Shown here in pieces: positions 61,075 through 64,000 of a stretch of 64,000 bases of DNA. The notes beneath the pieces were generated by a model. It saw only the letters and a list, made by a program, of their open reading frames with translations, was not told the origin of the DNA and ran no database searches. Each line of letters starts with the position of its first letter. Position 1 is the first letter of the stretch. Made by a program: the position numbers and the translations under genes. Source of the DNA: Lysobacterales bacterium 15-68-25 (lineage in GTDB: Bacteria; Pseudomonadota; Gammaproteobacteria; Xanthomonadales; Rhodanobacteraceae); NCBI GenBank assembly GCA_002279065.1, contig NCKB01000010.1, forward strand, positions 122,033 to 186,032. The letters are read 5' to 3'.

Positions 61075-62013
61075 ATGTGTTACTCAGCGCAGGTATGGGC
61101 GGACTGGAACCGCTACCGAAAACTTGGCGGTGATCTGGACATCCACGCATTCGCTCGACTGATTGACGAAATGGGTGGTTCAGCGGGCTGGATTCGGCGT
61201 GTCCCCAAACGCACACGTGACTCCCTTCTGGATGTTCGTTCCGAAGAGGGGATGGCTTTGGCCAAGGCTGTGCGAGAGGCGAACGCCGCCGCCGAAGGCA
61301 TGCTTCGTCAAGAGCTTCGTGCTCAGTCTGAGCGCCTGGCTGCCGCAGAGGTCGTGCTTGCTGGCCCTAAGCCAACCAAAAAAGCCGCCAACGACCAGCG
61401 GATTGCGACCGACAAGGTGAGTCGGGCGCGCCGTGACCTTGATGACCTCGTGCGCAGGGATTTTCTCGATAGGGACAGCAGAATCTATCCCGGCAACTAT
61501 GCTCCGGTACTTGTGGTTGAAGAGGGGCGGCGAGTCATCAAGCCCATGCGGTATCAATGCCGCCCCGCTGGCACGCCCGCCTTCTTTGATACCAAGTTCC
61601 CAGGTACATACAACGCGCGCAGGGACAGCCTCGAAGGCTTCTGGAAAGGGCTGTTTGGCCGCTCTCATGCCCTCCTTGTCGTCGATACGTTCTATGAGAA
61701 CGTGGAGGGGCCAGATGGGAAAAACCAAGTCTTGCAGTTTACGCCGCGCGACCGTGAGCCCATGTTGGTTGCCTGCTTGTGGTCCAGGTGGACAGACCCG
61801 AAGGGTGTGCTGCCGGACCTAGACAGCTTTGCGGCGATCACTGATGAGCCAGAGCCTGAGGTCGCAGCCGCTGGCCACGACAGAACGATCATCAACATCA
61901 GGCCCGAGCACTTGGATGCTTGGTTGTCACCTGATCCAGCGAACCTGGCTGCGCTTTACGCAATCTTTGATGACAAGCGACATCCGTACTACGAGCATCA
62001 GCTTGCAGCGTAA
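61075..62013 (+). CDS. Divergent SRAP (YedK/HMCES-like) protein with inserted helical region
   Basis: A 312-residue protein beginning MCYSAQV, so that Cys2 after methionine removal can form the thiazolidine link to abasic DNA, as in YedK/HMCES. Also recognisable are a basic RxxxxYPGNYAPVLVV strand, GTYNARRDSL (Asn) and VVDTFYEN (Glu). Two oddities: residues about 45-125 form an inserted, charged helical segment (SEEGMALAKAVREANAA...), and where YedK has IHHRMP with the active-site histidine, this reads IINIRPEHL, with asparagine. GGAGG lies nine bases before the ATG. It may protect or process damaged single-stranded DNA, or be a changed paralogue. Confidence 0.8.
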   Translation: MCYSAQVWADWNRYRKLGGDLDIHAFARLIDEMGGSAGWIRRVPKRTRDSLLDVRSEEGMALAKAVREANAAAEGMLRQELRAQSERLAAAEVVLAGPKPTKKAANDQRIATDKVSRARRDLDDLVRRDFLDRDSRIYPGNYAPVLVVEEGRRVIKPMRYQCRPAGTPAFFDTKFPGTYNARRDSLEGFWKGLFGRSHALLVVDTFYENVEGPDGKNQVLQFTPRDREPMLVACLWSRWTDPKGVLPDLDSFAAITDEPEPEVAAAGHDRTIINIRPEHLDAWLSPDPANLAALYAIFDDKRHPYYEHQLAA

Positions 62014-62070
62014 GCTCTCGGAATCACACTGTTACACCTACACACTCGACCGTTAGAGCTTTGGAGCATC

Positions 62071-62493
62071 ATGAGCATGAAGAAGGGAAGAGGGGTCAAG
62101 GCTCGTCCCCCAACGCCGGAAGAACTGGAACTCATCGCAAGCTGTAAGGCCTATGCTGATAAGCACGGCTTGGCTTACAAGACAGTTCCTATGCCTTTCC
62201 CTGAGGCTCGGATTGGCCTCCGCGTGGCACCAGATGGTGACCTAGATCCCGTGGTAGTGCGCTTTCGCATCTTGAAGAGAGGGCCAATGCTCAGGGCCTA
62301 CTCAACGCTTCGGCCTCATCAGGCTGAGCCATTTGGGGCGAGTGAGGCTCGTATTGAGGGACGGATGCAATCTCAGACCCTATGGCAGTGGCCGATTGAC
62401 CAGAGCGTGCTCGACCGGTTCCTTGGCACATGCGTCGAGTTCGTTCGTCAGTCGAATCACTTGCATTCCAAGCCATCCGAGTCGCACCAATGA
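62071..62493 (+). CDS. Unknown island protein
   Basis: A 140-residue protein without recognised domains. It is basic at the N-terminus (MSMKKGRGVKARPPTPEEL), then mixed alpha/beta with RVAPDGDLDPVVVRFRI and LWQWPIDQSVLDRFL. It lies 57 bases after the SRAP gene and its stop overlaps the next start (ATGA), so it is likely coexpressed with both neighbours. Function unknown. Confidence 0.6.
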   Translation: MSMKKGRGVKARPPTPEELELIASCKAYADKHGLAYKTVPMPFPEARIGLRVAPDGDLDPVVVRFRILKRGPMLRAYSTLRPHQAEPFGASEARIEGRMQSQTLWQWPIDQSVLDRFLGTCVEFVRQSNHLHSKPSESHQ

Positions 62494-63002
62494 GTGAGCG
62501 CACCCTAAAACACCTTCGTGAGGTCTTCGGTCGTGAGGTGTGGGCTCTGGATGTGGACCAGGTGGCCATGGTCTTGGGACGCACATCGAGGGGTGCGAAG
62601 CAGAAGATTCGCGACCAGATGAAGCACGGTGGATTTCCTGGCGCGACGAAGCGAGGAAATCGGATTCTGCTGCCGGTGGAAGATTTTGCGGAGATCCTCG
62701 AGCCGTCACACAAGGCACCCCACACCCCTTCGATTCCTGTCGTCTCAGGGCAGGCCTCAGGACGCACGGGAAGGAGGAGGGCGGCTCATGGTCCTCGACT
62801 CACCTTCATGCGCCAGGCGATGTTCTGGGAACAGGTATGCGAGGCGATGGGCTGGGATGAGGAAGTCGCTTTGCTCGACCGCCAAATCCAGGACGCTCGG
62901 ATGGAGGGTGAGCGGCTTGCCAATGAAGCGGTGAGGGACCGATTGATGGCGCTGGTTCGAGAGGCCACGCTTAGGGAACCCGATAAACCCAATCCCATCT
63001 AA
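62490..63002 (+). CDS. Unknown protein with possible helix-turn-helix N-terminus
   Basis: A 170-residue protein whose first 75 residues (WALDVDQVAMVLGRTSRGAK, MKHGGFPGATKRGNRILLPVE) have the feel of a small winged helix or excisionase-like DNA-binding domain, in which a helix-turn-helix is followed by a basic beta hairpin. The C-terminal 65 residues form a charged helix pair (EVALLDRQIQDARMEGERLANEAV). The start at 62490 is fixed by the ATGA overlap with the upstream gene. A regulator or excisionase is possible; evidence is weak. Confidence 0.55.
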   Translation: MSERTLKHLREVFGREVWALDVDQVAMVLGRTSRGAKQKIRDQMKHGGFPGATKRGNRILLPVEDFAEILEPSHKAPHTPSIPVVSGQASGRTGRRRAAHGPRLTFMRQAMFWEQVCEAMGWDEEVALLDRQIQDARMEGERLANEAVRDRLMALVREATLREPDKPNPI

Positions 63003-63021
63003 ATATTGGATGGATGGCACT

Positions 63022-63072
63022 TGACGAACCGAAATAATCGATCAATGGTGGATCATCGTTATTGATTCAAAA
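63022..63072. promoter_or_regulatory. AT-rich promoter/operator region
   Basis: A TTGACG hexamer at 63022 and an imperfect inverted repeat AATAATCGATC ... GATCATCGTTATT lie just upstream of the zinc-ribbon membrane protein. A -10 box is not clear. It is a likely regulated promoter for that gene. Confidence 0.4.
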
Positions 63073-63083
63073 AGGGGAGTGCC

Positions 63084-63374
63084 ATGGAAAAGGTCTTAAC
63101 GAATGATTCGGTTCCAATGGTCTTTTGCGGCCACTGTGCCTGTCGAACGCCCCACCACCATGCGCCGAGGAAACAGAGCTTCTTGGCTCATGGTGTGTTC
63201 CTCACTCCTCCGGCTTTGATGCTCGCGGCTTCGGTCTATGACCCGCTCTTTCGGGGCATGGCGTTCTTTGCTGCGATGTGGCTTGCCATCTATGCGGCCA
63301 TGGCCATGAATGGCGTTCAGCGGCGAAAGGGCCACTTTCAGTGTGAGCGGTGCCATACCGTCCAGCAGCTCTAA
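63084..63374 (+). CDS. Small zinc-ribbon-like membrane protein
   Basis: A 96-residue protein with two cysteine pairs, CGHC near residue 15 and CERC near residue 87, that could bind one zinc ion. Between them lies a hydrophobic region (HGVFLTPPALMLAASVY, then GMAFFAAMWLAIYAAMAM) forming two membrane helices, so both zinc half-sites would face the same side of the membrane. AAAGGGGAG precedes the ATG. No family recognised. Confidence 0.65.
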   Translation: MEKVLTNDSVPMVFCGHCACRTPHHHAPRKQSFLAHGVFLTPPALMLAASVYDPLFRGMAFFAAMWLAIYAAMAMNGVQRRKGHFQCERCHTVQQL

Positions 63375-63415
63375 GCATTAATCAGCATTCAACCCTTCTT
63401 AGGGTCCTCATCTTG

Positions 63416-63440
63416 CCCGCCTATATGGCGGGATTTTTTT
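63416..63440 (+). terminator. Rho-independent terminator
   Basis: Stem CCCGCC / GGCGGG with a TATAT loop followed by ATTTTTTT, 41 bases after the zinc-ribbon gene. A clear intrinsic terminator. Confidence 0.85.
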
Positions 63441-63513
63441 GCTTCGATGGGCTTGACATATCGCCAAACAGGAGCATGGTTGATTTATAAACATCAAGCC
63501 ATCGGGTCCATTC

Positions 63514-64000
63514 ATGAAAGAAAAAGAACCATCCAAGGAAAGTATAGAAGCTGCGCGCTCATTTCGTTCCGTGCTTGAAGATGGGACTCATGATGACCTT
63601 CGAGAGGAAATCGAATGTGCGCCTGAAAGGCTTCATCTTGAAGGGGCTTATCCTTTGGCCCGTGCGGCAAGAATGAGGGATTTGGAAGCTGTCAAGATAC
63701 TGGTTGAAGCGGGTGCTCCTTTGGATGCGTGTGGCACCGAACGATATGTTGGATTTGAGTCAGGGCGAGAGCGAGATAAACCCCAAGAGTTTAAGCCACC
63801 CTTGGTTGAGTGTCTGAGTCAACGACACGATGAGGGACGTCCTGACAATGAGGACCAGGTGTTCTCTTACTTGCTTCAAGCCGGTGCCAACCCCAATCTG
63901 GCTGCGGGTGCTGGACCGAACTGGACACCGTGCCGGTTGACGCTGGTCACTCGCGCTGGAGCGACTGAACACGCATTCCGGTGCTGGTCACCCCTGACTA
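63514..64000 (+). CDS. Ankyrin-repeat-like protein (3' end outside window)
   Basis: An open frame from an ATG at 63514 runs to the window edge without a stop (162 residues seen). It has a charged N-terminus (MKEKEPSKESIEAARSF), then two units resembling ankyrin repeats: YPLARAARMRDLEAVKILVEAGAPLD and, after a loop, PPLVECLSQ...YLLQAGANPN. Ankyrin repeats mediate protein binding. An AT-rich upstream region (GATTTATAAAC) may hold its promoter. The rest of the protein and its role are unknown. Confidence 0.7.
   Translation, partial: MKEKEPSKESIEAARSFRSVLEDGTHDDLREEIECAPERLHLEGAYPLARAARMRDLEAVKILVEAGAPLDACGTERYVGFESGRERDKPQEFKPPLVECLSQRHDEGRPDNEDQVFSYLLQAGANPNLAAGAGPNWTPCRLTLVTRAGATEHAFRCWSPLT

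Larger units (their letters stand above)
58598..64000. mobile_element. Left end of an integrated genomic island (partial)
   Basis: From the tRNA-Arg breakpoint to the window edge the sequence is clearly less GC-rich. Codon use differs from the core genes, and the genes are of accessory type: nuclease domains, an SRAP protein, unknown small proteins and an ankyrin-like protein. No integrase is seen within this part; it would be expected beyond 64000, near the restored tRNA. The exact type (integrative plasmid, prophage remnant or defence island) cannot be told. Confidence 0.75.

Overview
The window is a GC-rich gammaproteobacterial chromosome segment, most likely from Xanthomonadales and probably Rhodanobacteraceae (Rhodanobacter/Dyella/Frateuria type). 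This assignment rests on the style of the protein sequences, an imuA-imuB-dnaE2 cassette behind a second LexA, a REP-like palindrome of the type common in that order, and the paired aconitases acnA/acnB. It is inference from gene content, not a database match. Almost all of positions 1-58554 is ordinary, densely packed core genome.

Layout: scpB/scpA (chromosome segregation, minus strand), a roughly 730 bp stretch without a convincing gene, a PilZ protein, fadD, a lipoprotein, and divergent acnA/acnB with a LysR regulator (1-11763). Next come the hflD-mnmA-nudJ cluster, clpS-clpA, infA, a PHA-granule-type protein and an FHA protein. These are followed by serC-pheA-aroA (serine, phenylalanine and chorismate pathways), kdsB, a low-molecular-weight tyrosine phosphatase, uvrC, pgsA and a tRNA cluster Gly-Gly-Cys-Leu. 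The uvrC-pgsA-Gly-Cys-Leu order is the same as in E. coli.

From 26651 to 32550 lies the damage-inducible mutagenesis operon lexA2-imuA-imuB-dnaE2. After it come a glutaryl-CoA dehydrogenase-like gene, a REP-like element, a GNAT/nucleotidyltransferase pair, a fused 2-oxoacid dehydrogenase E1, a membrane GGDEF cyclase, ppk1, an AraC regulator divergent from an Fsr-like exporter, and a BaxI/YccA membrane protein. The potassium-uptake locus (44585-52749) reads small ORF-kdpF-kdpA-kdpB-porin-kdpC-kdpD. It has a TorF-type porin inserted between kdpB and kdpC and no kdpE behind kdpD. Then follow murB, pyrD, a methyltransferase, an SDR, a DUF4190 protein and an ALDH7-type aldehyde dehydrogenase. The ALDH7 enzyme and the glutaryl-CoA dehydrogenase together hint at lysine degradation.

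At 58555 a tRNA-Arg(CCT) gene starts normally but stops matching a tRNA right after the 3' strand of the anticodon stem. From there to the end of the window base composition is visibly less GC-rich and the genes change character. They are a DUF3883/PD-(D/E)XK-like protein, a GIY-YIG nuclease-domain protein, a divergent SRAP (YedK/HMCES-like) protein, two overlapping small unknown genes, a zinc-ribbon membrane protein and an ankyrin-like protein cut by the window edge. Tandem short repeats sit just inside the junction. I read this as the left end of an integrated genomic island whose other end lies outside the window. Its nuclease and DNA-damage-type cargo is the best candidate here for an undescribed, possibly defensive, system.
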